Positions 4,669 to 12,755 of a stretch of DNA of 12,784 nucleotides are shown piece by piece. The DNA comes from an uncultured Rikenellaceae bacterium (lineage in GTDB: Bacteria > Bacteroidota > Bacteroidia > Bacteroidales > Rikenellaceae): assembly GCA_947074135.1 (NCBI GenBank), contig CAMTOL010000038.1, positions 1 through 12,784 on the forward strand. Direction: 5' to 3'. The translations under genes were made by a program, and so were the position numbers. How positions within the stretch are numbered: the first letter of the stretch is position 1; each line of letters opens with the position of its first letter. The notes under the pieces are model-generated. The model did not search any database. It was not told where the DNA came from and worked only from the letters and a program-made list of their open reading frames with translations.

Positions 4669-6610
4669 AAAATAGATTATAGCGAACAAATACCTCAATT
4701 GCTTGATACTCCGCCATACCTAGTTTATCATATAACATAGCGGTAGCTTGAGTTCTATCCTCGGCTCTTTGCCAGAACTCGCGTTTGTCATCGCCAGGGA
4801 ATGGTACAATGTCTTTTTGAGAAAGGTGACGATAGATTGCGTGACGTTTCTTGATAACCTCTTCTGGCGACAAAGGCACTGCCATATCGACCATATCCAA
4901 ATCCCACTCTTGCCAAGCACCGCGGTATAGCCACATATCGCAATTTCTAATCCACTGATCGCCCTCATTAATAATTTGATAGAGAGCTCCAAGCACCGCT
5001 TCGATGCATACTCGGTGAGTTCCGTGAGGGTCGCTCAAGTCGCCAGCAGCATAAATTTGATCTGGTTGAATCTCTCGTAAAAGTCTTTTAACAATATCGA
5101 TATCCTCTTGCCCTACTTCCCCTTTTTTAACCGAGCCAGTTTCATAGAACGGTAGGTTTAGGAAGTGAACGTTGGTGTTGTCATTTAGTCCATAACTGCG
5201 GCAGGCAGCCTTAGCTTCAGCTCTACGAATTGAACCTTTAAGGCGGCGTAATTCAACAGGTTCGACCTCACCTTTTCTCTTGCTTCTAATAATTTCACTC
5301 ACTTTTTCGTACTCGTCGGCAAAACCGCACTCACGCGCTGTGTCGATTGTTTGAAGTACGACGTCATCGTGAACAGCAATATTTCCCGACGTTTCGTAGG
5401 CTACGTGAACGTCGTGACCTTGGTCAATAAGACGTAGGAATGTGCCGCCCATCGAGATAACATCGTCGTCGGGGTGTGGCGAAAATATTACAATACGTTT
5501 AGGGAAAGGGTAGCTGCGAGCAGGGCGTGTAGCGTCGTCAACTCCAGGCTTGCCACCCGGCCAACCCGATATGGTGTGTTGTAGATCGTTGAAAACTTTG
5601 ATATTTATCTTATCGTAAGTAATCCCTACGGCATCGATAAGCTGTCCGAGGTAGTGATCTATATAGTCTTGGTAAGTAAGTTTTAGAATAGGTTTGCTTA
5701 CTTGCTGACACAGCCATAACACGGCTTTACGTATAAAACGATCTGTCCAGTCGCAAGAACCAACGAGCCAAGGTGTGTTAACGCGAGTTAGCTGTGAGGC
5801 TGCACCTTCGTCAACTGTGATTTCGATATTTGGGTGCTCTTGTAGGTATGTCGCAGGGAGTGTGCTATCCTCGGCGCCTTCAATAATTCGAGCCACAATA
5901 GTAGATTTTTCTTCGCCCCAACCAACGGTCAATAGTCGTTTTGCCGACATAATGGTGCCGATACCCATAGTGATAGCACGAGTTGGTACATTTTCGAAGC
6001 CATAGAATGAGTTAGCCACAACCTTACGCGAGGCATTGCTTAGAGCAACTACACGAGTTCTAGTTGTTGGATATGTACCTGCTTCATTGATACCAACTTG
6101 TCCGTCAAGACCAACACCAAGTAGTAACAAATCGATGCCACCTCTCTTTTTAATTAGTGCTTCGTACTCACGACAGTATGCTGAAACTGTGTCGGCAGGT
6201 TGTAGTCCATCTATATAGTGAATTCGCTCTGGGGCGACGTCAATATGGTTGAGTAGTTCGACCCAAAGAGTGTGGTTGTAGCTTTGACGTGCGCCAACTG
6301 GAATTGGGTAGAATTCGAAGATTGTGAAAATGTCGCAATGTGCAAACGATAGTCCCTCCTCTTTGTGCATTCGAACCAGTTCACGATAGACTCCTACTGG
6401 GGATTTTCCTGAGGTTAGAGCCAAAACGCAGTTTTCATTGTTAGCCGATTTTGTGCGAATTATGTCAGATATCTGACGTGCTACATAGTCAGCCCCTTCG
6501 TCTGAGCTTTGAGCTACGTGAGTAGGGATTCTTTCGAAGCGAGAGATTATGTCGAGAGGTTCAGCACCTTTAATCAACCCTCCGTTGGCGTGTAGTTTGT
6601 AATTACTCAT
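4667..6610 (-). CDS. NagB-like / PIG-L (LmbE-type) deacetylase fusion protein
   Basis: The 647-residue protein has two parts. Residues about 30-290 resemble glucosamine-6-phosphate deaminase (ALTSGKSPVGVY 64-75; GGIDLLLLGVG 157-167; TRAITMGIGTI 210-220). Residues about 370-600 form a PIG-L/LmbE N-acetylglucosaminyl deacetylase-type domain with the zinc motif SPHPDDD (377-383) and HGTH (529-532) in GDLSDPHGTHRVC. In E. coli NagB the catalytic residues are D72, D141, H143 and E148. Here the matching motif is FTIFEFY, with F98 in the D72 place, and GVGLDGQVGINE, which keeps D169 and E176 but has Q171 for H143. Long fusions of this type are common in Bacteroidota and are usually annotated as NagB; from memory, other members also lack the NMDEY motif. 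Deaminase activity is therefore doubtful, while the deacetylase half looks intact. It lies 60 bp downstream of the D-Ala-D-Ala ligase gene. Confidence 0.85.
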   Translation of the reverse strand: MSNYKLHANGGLIKGAEPLDIISRFERIPTHVAQSSDEGADYVARQISDIIRTKSANNENCVLALTSGKSPVGVYRELVRMHKEEGLSFAHCDIFTIFEFYPIPVGARQSYNHTLWVELLNHIDVAPERIHYIDGLQPADTVSAYCREYEALIKKRGGIDLLLLGVGLDGQVGINEAGTYPTTRTRVVALSNASRKVVANSFYGFENVPTRAITMGIGTIMSAKRLLTVGWGEEKSTIVARIIEGAEDSTLPATYLQEHPNIEITVDEGAASQLTRVNTPWLVGSCDWTDRFIRKAVLWLCQQVSKPILKLTYQDYIDHYLGQLIDAVGITYDKINIKVFNDLQHTISGWPGGKPGVDDATRPARSYPFPKRIVIFSPHPDDDVISMGGTFLRLIDQGHDVHVAYETSGNIAVHDDVVLQTIDTARECGFADEYEKVSEIIRSKRKGEVEPVELRRLKGSIRRAEAKAACRSYGLNDNTNVHFLNLPFYETGSVKKGEVGQEDIDIVKRLLREIQPDQIYAAGDLSDPHGTHRVCIEAVLGALYQIINEGDQWIRNCDMWLYRGAWQEWDLDMVDMAVPLSPEEVIKKRHAIYRHLSQKDIVPFPGDDKREFWQRAEDRTQATAMLYDKLGMAEYQAIEVFVRYNLF

Positions 6611-6670
6611 TTTGTATTTGTGATATGTGATTTTGTGACTAGTGTAAACAATATAATTATGAATTGTGCA

Positions 6671-7642
6671 TTAACCTCGTGTGTCTTCGATAACGAGTCT
6701 CCATCCATCTTGCATTGTTAGTCCAATGGCTGCCCACTGCTGGGGAACAATACTAGCAGCCGACATTCCTGGAACTCCATTTACCTCGATAAAATAGGGG
6801 ACTCCATCTCTAATAATGTAGTCAATGCGCACCACTCCTCGACAACCTAGCTTTTTGTAGGCTGCAAGAGTGGCTTTGCTCACTCGTCGAGCTACTTCGT
6901 CTGCAATTCTGGCAGGGGTTATTTCGTCGGTCATTCCGGCTGTATATTTAGCCTCATAGTCGAAAAACTCATTGTGGCTCACAAGTTCGGTAATTGGCAG
7001 CACGTACTCTTTTCCACTGCAAATCATCACGCCTTGCGAAATCTCGGTTCCTTCTATAAACTCTTCGCACATTACAGTTTCGCTCTGTTCGAAAGCCTCT
7101 TCAATGGCAGACGATATTTGTTCAACACTCTTTGCTTTAGTCACTCCGAAGCTGCTTCCACTGGCATTTGGCTTAACAAACAGAGGCAATCTTAGGCGGC
7201 TAGCAATTTCTTGTGTGTCGTATTTCTCTCCTCTACGAACTATAACTTGGTCGGCAAACTCCATTCCTTCGACACCACCCAGTGTTAGCTTTGTAAGCTC
7301 TTTGTCGAAAGTTAGTGCTGACACCAGCGTTGATGAGCTTGAGTATGGTACCCCAACTAAGTCGAGGTAGCCTTGTAGAATTCCGTTTTCGCCTGGTGTG
7401 CCGTGAACTACAATAAGTGCATAGTCAAGTCTTCCTACATCAGGCAGCGAAAAGTCATTTTTGTTGATTTCAACTCCATTGCAGGTCATCGATATTTCTT
7501 TGAGGTCAATAAGGTATGGTGTATATAATTCTCTATCCAATGATTCGAAGACCTGTTTGGCGCTGCGTAGCGAAACTTCGCGTTCCGAGCTGTTGCCGCC
7601 CGCGATAACTGCTACTTTTATAGGTATTTTAGGGTTATTCAT
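6671..7642 (-). CDS. ddl: D-alanine--D-alanine ligase
   Basis: The 323-residue ATP-grasp enzyme joins two D-alanines for peptidoglycan precursor synthesis in the cytoplasm. Visible features include GGNSSEREVSL (15-25), with E20 at the place of E. coli DdlB E15. HGTPGENG follows at 80-87, then the ATP-grasp segment FVKPNASGSSFGV (155-167) and EEFIEGTE (193-200). FFDYEAKY (226-233) is the omega-loop tyrosine motif typical of D-Ala-D-Ala rather than D-Ala-D-Lac ligases. RID (272-274) and FIEVNGVPGMSAAS (284-297) supply the metal-binding E286 and N288 and a serine matching S281. All key residues are present. It is followed by the NagB/PIG-L gene after 60 bp on the same strand and diverges from the FabK-like gene. 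Confidence 0.93.
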   Translation of the reverse strand: MNNPKIPIKVAVIAGGNSSEREVSLRSAKQVFESLDRELYTPYLIDLKEISMTCNGVEINKNDFSLPDVGRLDYALIVVHGTPGENGILQGYLDLVGVPYSSSSTLVSALTFDKELTKLTLGGVEGMEFADQVIVRRGEKYDTQEIASRLRLPLFVKPNASGSSFGVTKAKSVEQISSAIEEAFEQSETVMCEEFIEGTEISQGVMICSGKEYVLPITELVSHNEFFDYEAKYTAGMTDEITPARIADEVARRVSKATLAAYKKLGCRGVVRIDYIIRDGVPYFIEVNGVPGMSAASIVPQQWAAIGLTMQDGWRLVIEDTRG

Positions 7643-7668
7643 AACTTTAAGCTGTAAAAAACGGGGTA

Positions 7669-7696
7669 ATACTCTTTTAATGAGAGTACAAATATA
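7669..7696 (-). promoter_or_regulatory. Probable ddl promoter -7 element with leader hairpin
   Basis: Minus-strand TATATTTG (7696-7689) matches TAnnTTTG exactly and lies about 47 bp upstream of the ddl ATG. No clear TTG is found 19-21 bp further upstream, so the -33 box is weak. Directly downstream, TACTCT and AGAGTA form a perfect 6-bp inverted repeat with a 7-nt spacer (7669-7687). It would lie at the very 5' end of the transcript, where it could be an operator or a stabilising hairpin. Confidence 0.45.
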
Positions 7697-7808
7697 AATA
7701 ATTATTTCTACCTTTATAGAGATTTTTTCACTTTTTTTTATATGTAGTTAGCAAAAACTACGGCAATTAGGTAAATTTTTTCAAAATACAGATCTATCTT
7801 TAATTAAA

Positions 7809-8762
7809 ATGAATACAAAAATTACAAAACTGCTAGGAATTAAGTATCCAATAATAGCTGGTGGAATGGTATGGTGTAGTGGTCACAGACTAGCTTCTGC
7901 TGTATCTAAAGCGGGAGGATTGGGATTAATAGGAGCAGGATCTATGCACCCCGAAACACTGCGTGAGCACATTGTAAAGTGTAAAGTTGAGTTGGAGGGA
8001 CTTGGAGTGCCTTATGGGGTCAACATTCCATTGTTTTACCCTGAACTTGAAGCTGTGATTTCGATTGTAATTGAGGAAAAGGTGCCTGTTGTGGTGACTT
8101 CTGGCGGTTCTCCGTCACTATTTACCAAGCGACTAAAAGAGGCTGGAGCAACTGTTATTCACGTTGTGGCTTCGACCAAGTTTGCGCTCAAGTCTGAGGC
8201 TGCTGGGGTCGATGCGGTAGTTTGTGAGGGTTTTGAGGCTGGAGGGCATAATGGTCGTGACGAAACGACGACGATGGTGCTTACTAAGTTGGTTGTTGAT
8301 GCCGTTCAAATTCCAGTCATTGCGGCTGGGGGCATTGCTACGGCGGAGCAGTTTACGGCGGCACTTGCGCTTGGAGCAGATGGGGTGCAGATTGGCAGTC
8401 GTTTTGCACTTTGTGCCGAGAGCTCGGCTCACGAGGCTTACAAAGAGCGTTGTTACAATCTGCCAGAGGGCGAAACAATGCTCACTCTCAAGTCCCTCTC
8501 TCCTGTCAGACTGGTTAAAAATGAGTTTTATAGTAAGGTCGAGGAGCTTCAAGCAAATGGAGGAACAAAAGAGGAGCTTGCGGCACTATTGGGTCGAGGT
8601 CGTGCAAAATTGGGTATCTTTGAGGGCGATTTGGAGAGCGGTGAGGTTGAGATTGGACAGGTGGCAACTTGCATTTCGAGAGGCGAAACTGCAGCTTCGA
8701 TAGTCGAGGATTTAATAAAAGGTTATGAGGTATGTCTAAAAAGGCTTCAGAGTTTGACTTAA
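7809..8762 (+). CDS. FabK-like enoyl-ACP reductase / nitronate monooxygenase family flavoprotein
   Basis: The 317-residue TIM-barrel flavoprotein resembles FMN-dependent enoyl-ACP reductase FabK over its whole length (about 318 aa in Streptococcus). Shared features are the opening TKITKLLGIKYPIIAGGM (3-20), AVSKAGGLGLIGAGS (31-45), PYGVNIPL (68-75), EGFEAGGHNG (140-149) with H147 at the place of the FabK catalytic histidine, IPVIAAGGIATAEQ, and the flavin-phosphate segment LALGADGVQIGSRF. The family also holds nitronate monooxygenases (2-nitropropane dioxygenases), which share the fold and the histidine. FabK fits better by length and by the EAGGH context, but the substrate cannot be fixed from sequence alone. 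The last 31 bases overlap the start of thiL, implying cotranscription and translational coupling. Confidence 0.82.
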   Translation: MNTKITKLLGIKYPIIAGGMVWCSGHRLASAVSKAGGLGLIGAGSMHPETLREHIVKCKVELEGLGVPYGVNIPLFYPELEAVISIVIEEKVPVVVTSGGSPSLFTKRLKEAGATVIHVVASTKFALKSEAAGVDAVVCEGFEAGGHNGRDETTTMVLTKLVVDAVQIPVIAAGGIATAEQFTAALALGADGVQIGSRFALCAESSAHEAYKERCYNLPEGETMLTLKSLSPVRLVKNEFYSKVEELQANGGTKEELAALLGRGRAKLGIFEGDLESGEVEIGQVATCISRGETAASIVEDLIKGYEVCLKRLQSLT

Positions 8763-9625
8763 TTGAGGGTATAAAAGAGCGTTTTTCGAGGCTTGTTCCA
8801 AGCGATATTGAGGGCATTGGCGACGATTGTGCTGTGATTTATGGCGCAGGAGATAGCTGTACGGTTATCACTGCCGATATGCTTATAGAGGGGACGCACT
8901 TTTTGAGGAGTATAGACCCTTTCGATTTGGGTGTTCGCTCTGTTGAGGTCAATATTTCGGATGTGGCGGCGATGGGGGCGACTCCTACTGCACTGTTGCT
9001 AAGCGTTGCACTGCCCGATTGGGTTGGTGGCGAGTGGTGTGAGAGGTTTTTTGCCGGGATTGAGAGCTGTGGAGTGGCTCTTGTTGGAGGCGACACGACA
9101 CGTTCTAACAGTCAGCTCTGCATCAATATTACAGCACTTGGAGCGGTAGGTAAGGAAAATATTAAGCATCGAAGTAGTGCTAAGGTTGGCGACTCGATAG
9201 TGGTTAGCGGGGTGTTAGGCGAGTCGGCAGCATCGGGTTATCAAAAACCTGTAAAGGCACAGGTCGAGCAGGGTGTTTGGTTAGGCGCACGAGTTGAAGT
9301 TGGGGCGATGATGGATTTGTCGGACGGTTTGGCTGGGGATATTCTCCATATTTTGAGCAACAGCGGAGTAGGGGCTGAGATTGAGATTGATGCAGTGCCA
9401 GTGCATAGCAGCGCGACCATTGACCAGGCTTTGTCGGGTGGCGAGGATTACAAGCTGTTGTTGACAGTAGCGGAGGGCGAGTTTGGGCGATTGGCGGCCC
9501 ATTACGAGGCGAAGTTTGGCGAACAGCTTTACGAGATTGGTAGAATTTGTGAGGGCAACTCTTTATTGTGGCTTGAAGGGGGTGTTGAGAAGCCTTTGAA
9601 CCTAAGTGGTTATCAACATTTTTAG
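8732..9625 (+). CDS. thiL: Thiamine-monophosphate kinase
   Basis: The 297-residue protein matches ThiL, which phosphorylates thiamine monophosphate to the cofactor thiamine diphosphate. Motifs in order are the N-terminal EFDLIEGIKERF (7-18), IGDDCAV (29-35) and TADMLIEGTHF (48-58). Then come NISDVAAMGATP (74-85), GGDTTRS (119-125), MMDLSDGLAGDI (193-204) and SGGEDYKLLL (235-244). These are the metal and nucleotide sites of the family. At 297 aa it is shorter than the roughly 320-350 aa usual for the family. The shortage appears to fall between GVLGES (160-165) and the DLSDGL motif, where members normally have a longer linker. The start inside the upstream gene is supported by the N-terminal motif. 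The tsaE start follows 28 bp after the stop. Confidence 0.92.
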   Translation: MSKKASEFDLIEGIKERFSRLVPSDIEGIGDDCAVIYGAGDSCTVITADMLIEGTHFLRSIDPFDLGVRSVEVNISDVAAMGATPTALLLSVALPDWVGGEWCERFFAGIESCGVALVGGDTTRSNSQLCINITALGAVGKENIKHRSSAKVGDSIVVSGVLGESAASGYQKPVKAQVEQGVWLGARVEVGAMMDLSDGLAGDILHILSNSGVGAEIEIDAVPVHSSATIDQALSGGEDYKLLLTVAEGEFGRLAAHYEAKFGEQLYEIGRICEGNSLLWLEGGVEKPLNLSGYQHF

Positions 9626-9653
9626 ATTTGCAATATTTTTATGTTCAATTATA

Positions 9654-10082
9654 ATGGAAAAGAGTATAACGATTAACAGTATTGAGGAGCTGCCAGTGGC
9701 GGCTAAATGGTTAGATGAGGCAATCGCAAATTCGAGATGCACTGTTATTGCCCTCTACGGGGCTATGGGAGCTGGTAAGACGACTTTAATTGGCGAATAT
9801 AGCCGCCAAAAAGGAGTGACCGAGGGTATATCTAGCCCTACCTTTGCAATTGTCAACCAGTACGAAACGGAGGAGAATACAAAAATCTTTCATTTCGACT
9901 GCTATCGTTTCGAGAGCGAGCGTGAAGCGATGGATATTGGAGTGTTCGACTATTTTGACAGTGGCAATATCTGTTTTGTGGAGTGGCCCGAACGCATCGA
10001 GGGTATATTGTCGGAGTGTGATGTTCTAGGCGTGAAAATAGAGGCGCTTTCGCCCACCTCTCGCCAACTATCACTATTATAA
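9654..10082 (+). CDS. tsaE: tRNA threonylcarbamoyladenosine biosynthesis ATPase TsaE (YjeE)
   Basis: The 142-residue P-loop ATPase drives the TsaBD complex that makes the t6A37 modification on ANN-decoding tRNAs. The Walker A is GAMGAGKTT (36-44). Other family motifs are SPTFAIVNQYE (61-71), HFDCYRFESEREAMDIG (80-96) and the C-terminal EWPERI (110-115). An in-frame ATG at 9606 would add 16 residues overlapping thiL, but homologues begin close to MEKSITINSIEEL, so the start at 9654 is preferred. Its placement after thiL suggests it is the last gene of the FabK-like/thiL/tsaE operon. A weak AAAACA/TGTTTT stem just past the stop (10081-10101) is followed by T-rich sequence and might contribute to termination. 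Confidence 0.93.
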   Translation: MEKSITINSIEELPVAAKWLDEAIANSRCTVIALYGAMGAGKTTLIGEYSRQKGVTEGISSPTFAIVNQYETEENTKIFHFDCYRFESEREAMDIGVFDYFDSGNICFVEWPERIEGILSECDVLGVKIEALSPTSRQLSLL

Positions 10083-10126
10083 AACAACATTTGTCTGTTT
10101 TGTTTTCGGTTTTGTCCGATTTAAAC

Positions 10127-10158
10127 TTGTGCTTAGGTTTGGTGATGTGTTATCTTTG
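10127..10158 (+). promoter_or_regulatory. Bacteroidota-type promoter of the glycoside hydrolase gene
   Basis: TATCTTTG (10151-10158) matches the TAnnTTTG -7 element exactly, and a TTG at 10127-10129 lies 21 bp upstream as a possible -33 box. The start codon is about 42 bp further down, giving a short A/T-rich leader. This makes the hydrolase gene its own transcription unit. Confidence 0.55.
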
Positions 10159-10199
10159 TTAAAAGATGTTGCAATAAATACGTAATAATTTTAATAAAT

Positions 10200-12755
10200 A
10201 TGAAACTACTTACTAGACCTTTATTATTTTGCGTAGCGCTTCTAATGCTATGCACAACACTCCAAGCTGCTACCGAGGCTAAACGCACTGTTTATGTCGA
10301 TAAAAAAGGTACTCTTCGTTGGAGTGATACCAAAGACGAAGCTACATTCTGGGGTGTTAACTACACACTTCCCTTTGCTCACGCCTATCGTGCTGCCGTT
10401 GCTGCTGAGATTGATCACCGACAAGCCATTGATGACGATGTTTATCACTTCTCAAGACTTGGTTTTAATGCCTATCGTATCCATATTTGGGATGTCGAGA
10501 TTTCGGACGCTAAGGGCAACCTACTCGAGAACAATCATCTCGACCTGTTGGACTACCTTATCTTCAAACTCCAGCAGCAAGGAATCTACACTGTTGTAAC
10601 GACTATGACAACCTTTGGCAATGGTTATCCAGAGCGCAACTCGGAGTTGGACGGTTTTTCGGCACACTATGATAAATGGACAGTTCGTACTGACAGTGCA
10701 GCAATTGAGGCGCAAAAAAACTATGTGGTACAACTGCTCAATCACAAAAATCCATACACAGGAGCCTCTTACAAAAACTCGCCCTCAATTGTAGGTTTTG
10801 AGATTAACAACGAGCCGTCGCATAGTGGCACTAAAGAGCAGGTTGCTGACTATATATCTTCGATGGTGAGTGTGATGCGAGGTACGGGACTTAAAAAACC
10901 GATTTTCTACAATGCTAGTCACAACCTAGATGTGGTTGAGTCGTACTACGACGCACCAGTCGATGGGCTGACCTATCAGTGGTATCCAACGGGTTTAGTT
11001 AGCGGAGCGACTCGCAAAGGTAACTTCTTGCCTTCGGTTGACAAATATACTGGTATTCCTAGAAGCGAGTCCAAAGGGTTTAACTCTAAGGCATTGATAG
11101 TTTATGAATTTGATCCTGCCGACAATCTCTATTCGCATCTTTTTCCTGCTATTGCTCGCTCGTTTAGAGGTAGTGGGTTCAATTGGGTTACACAGTTTGC
11201 TTATGACCCAACCTTTATGGCAAATGTCAATACAGAGTACCAGACCCACTATCTAAATTTAGTTTACACCCCTGCTAAAGCACTCTCGATGCGTATTGCT
11301 GCTGAGGCATTTCGTCGCACTCCTCGTTTTGTCGATTATGGAACCTATCCTGCCGATACAGTTTTTGGCGATTTCGAAGTAAGCTACCACTTAGACAGAA
11401 GTATGATGAACTCCGAAGATATGTTTCTCTACACAGCCTCGAACGATATTGAGCCCAAAAACGGGGATAAGCTTACCTCTGTTGCTGGAGTTGGTCCGTC
11501 GAGAGTTGTGGAGTACGACGGAACAGGTGTATATATGCTCGATAAATTGAGCGATGGCGTTTGGCGTTTGGAGGTTATGCCCGATGCTTATATTGTAGCT
11601 GACCCATTTGCAACAGCATCGTCAAAACGTGAGGTTGCGACTGTGAAGTGGAATAGTCGTGATATTCGAGTTTTGCTTCCCAATCTTGGTTCGGAGTTCA
11701 GCGTAACTAAGATTGACGGAGCTGAACCTCAATTTGTGAATGTCAATAAGGAGAAGTTTAAGGTAACTCCAGGTGTCTATCTGTTGAGTAGCGGAACGTT
11801 CGATGATTTGTCGTGGCGTGGCGATACTAAGTGGCGAGGTAATAGACTTGGGCGTTTTGTAGCTCCAAAATCGAATGACAAAGAGTTTTTTGTGCATCAC
11901 ACCCCTGCTTTGCAGCCAAATTACGAACCAATGAACATTGAGATAGATTTTATAAGTGATCAGAAGGTTGATTCAGCCTATTTTATTACTGGTAATACAT
12001 CGCTCTGGTCGCCACGAATTGATAGTGTGCATCTCAAGCAGGTGGGCAAGTATAAATATAGGGCAGAGGTACCTGCGGCAATGCTTTGGGGTAGCGAGGC
12101 GAACTATAACATTGTGATTTACAGTGGTGGTAAGGCTAAGACCTATCCTAGTGGGGTTGAGGGTTCGCCACTCGATTGGGATATGGCTGTGGTTGGGCGT
12201 TACCACGTTGAGTTGGTTGATAAGGGGTCGAAAATTGTGTTGGTTGACGCTCTTAATAAACAGCAAAAGGTGGAGCACTACACCGTTCCTGAACTTTGGG
12301 CTGGAACTCGTGCCGAAGCTGTGCGTAATTTTCCTGGTGAGCCGACAGTAAAGTATAGTTATACCGATAGGGAGAAACCTTGCCAACTTTTTGTTCGAAG
12401 TTATGTTGGCGATATGGTTAAGGGTGCAAAGAGTGAAGTGGCGTCCAAGAAATATTTGTGTTTGAATCTGGGCAGTGATTATCCAGTAAATGTTGCTCTT
12501 ACTTCTTCGATGGGTATTACTTATCGGGCAAGGGTTGAGGGCGCGACTAAAGGTGGTGTTGTAAGAGTTGCGCTTAGTGATTTGGAACAGAGCCACACAG
12601 TTTATGCACCAGCGCCCTATCCTGAATTCTTAGTTCGGGAGTTTAGTTCGAGTCAAAAAATTGATTTAGATTTGACTCAGGTTGAGTTTATGGAGATTTC
12701 GACCAATAAATCTCTAAAAAGCGGATTTGAGTTAGGTTCGGTTTGGTTGGAGTAG
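10200..12755 (+). CDS. Secreted clan GH-A (GH5-like) glycoside hydrolase with C-terminal beta-rich domains
   Basis: The 851-residue protein starts with a signal peptide (MKLLTRPLLF..., likely cleaved after LQA at 21-23; no convincing lipobox). A TIM-barrel hydrolase domain follows at about 50-375. It has the clan GH-A landmarks FWGVNY (50-55), FSRLGFNAYRIHIWD (84-98), FEINNEPSHSG (200-210) with acid/base candidate E205, and ALIVYEFDPAD (298-308) with nucleophile candidate E303. Residues about 400-540 are beta-rich. About 575-670 look like an immunoglobulin-like region, and about 700-851 resemble a carbohydrate-binding module ending DLTQVEFMEISTNKSLKSGFELGSVWLE. No membrane anchor, dockerin or type IX sorting domain is visible. 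Cellulase or mannanase family is a reasonable guess, but the substrate is not readable. No SusC/SusD pair is adjacent within the window. Confidence 0.8.
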   Translation: MKLLTRPLLFCVALLMLCTTLQAATEAKRTVYVDKKGTLRWSDTKDEATFWGVNYTLPFAHAYRAAVAAEIDHRQAIDDDVYHFSRLGFNAYRIHIWDVEISDAKGNLLENNHLDLLDYLIFKLQQQGIYTVVTTMTTFGNGYPERNSELDGFSAHYDKWTVRTDSAAIEAQKNYVVQLLNHKNPYTGASYKNSPSIVGFEINNEPSHSGTKEQVADYISSMVSVMRGTGLKKPIFYNASHNLDVVESYYDAPVDGLTYQWYPTGLVSGATRKGNFLPSVDKYTGIPRSESKGFNSKALIVYEFDPADNLYSHLFPAIARSFRGSGFNWVTQFAYDPTFMANVNTEYQTHYLNLVYTPAKALSMRIAAEAFRRTPRFVDYGTYPADTVFGDFEVSYHLDRSMMNSEDMFLYTASNDIEPKNGDKLTSVAGVGPSRVVEYDGTGVYMLDKLSDGVWRLEVMPDAYIVADPFATASSKREVATVKWNSRDIRVLLPNLGSEFSVTKIDGAEPQFVNVNKEKFKVTPGVYLLSSGTFDDLSWRGDTKWRGNRLGRFVAPKSNDKEFFVHHTPALQPNYEPMNIEIDFISDQKVDSAYFITGNTSLWSPRIDSVHLKQVGKYKYRAEVPAAMLWGSEANYNIVIYSGGKAKTYPSGVEGSPLDWDMAVVGRYHVELVDKGSKIVLVDALNKQQKVEHYTVPELWAGTRAEAVRNFPGEPTVKYSYTDREKPCQLFVRSYVGDMVKGAKSEVASKKYLCLNLGSDYPVNVALTSSMGITYRARVEGATKGGVVRVALSDLEQSHTVYAPAPYPEFLVREFSSSQKIDLDLTQVEFMEISTNKSLKSGFELGSVWLE

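Noticed and set aside
7744..7802. Possible promoter/operator of the FabK-like gene: GTAGTT/AACTAC inverted repeat (7744-7761) and TATCTTTA (7795-7802)
   Set aside because: The -7 match is one base short, lies only six bases before the ATG, and has no TTG at the right distance. This is too weak to list as a feature.
8133..8703. Open frames of 139 codons (minus) and 159 codons (plus, other frame) within the FabK-like gene
   Set aside because: Both overlap the well-supported flavoprotein reading frame and encode basic, low-similarity peptides without motifs.
9606..9653. Upstream in-frame start for tsaE overlapping thiL
   Set aside because: The added 16 residues are hydrophobic and absent from the usual TsaE N-terminus. 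The ATG at 9654 fits the family and gives a normal 28-bp spacing.
11973..12596. A 207-codon open frame on the minus strand inside the hydrolase gene
   Set aside because: It is fully antisense to a gene with clear domain content, and its translation shows no recognisable motif or signal. It is best seen as a frame left open by codon bias.
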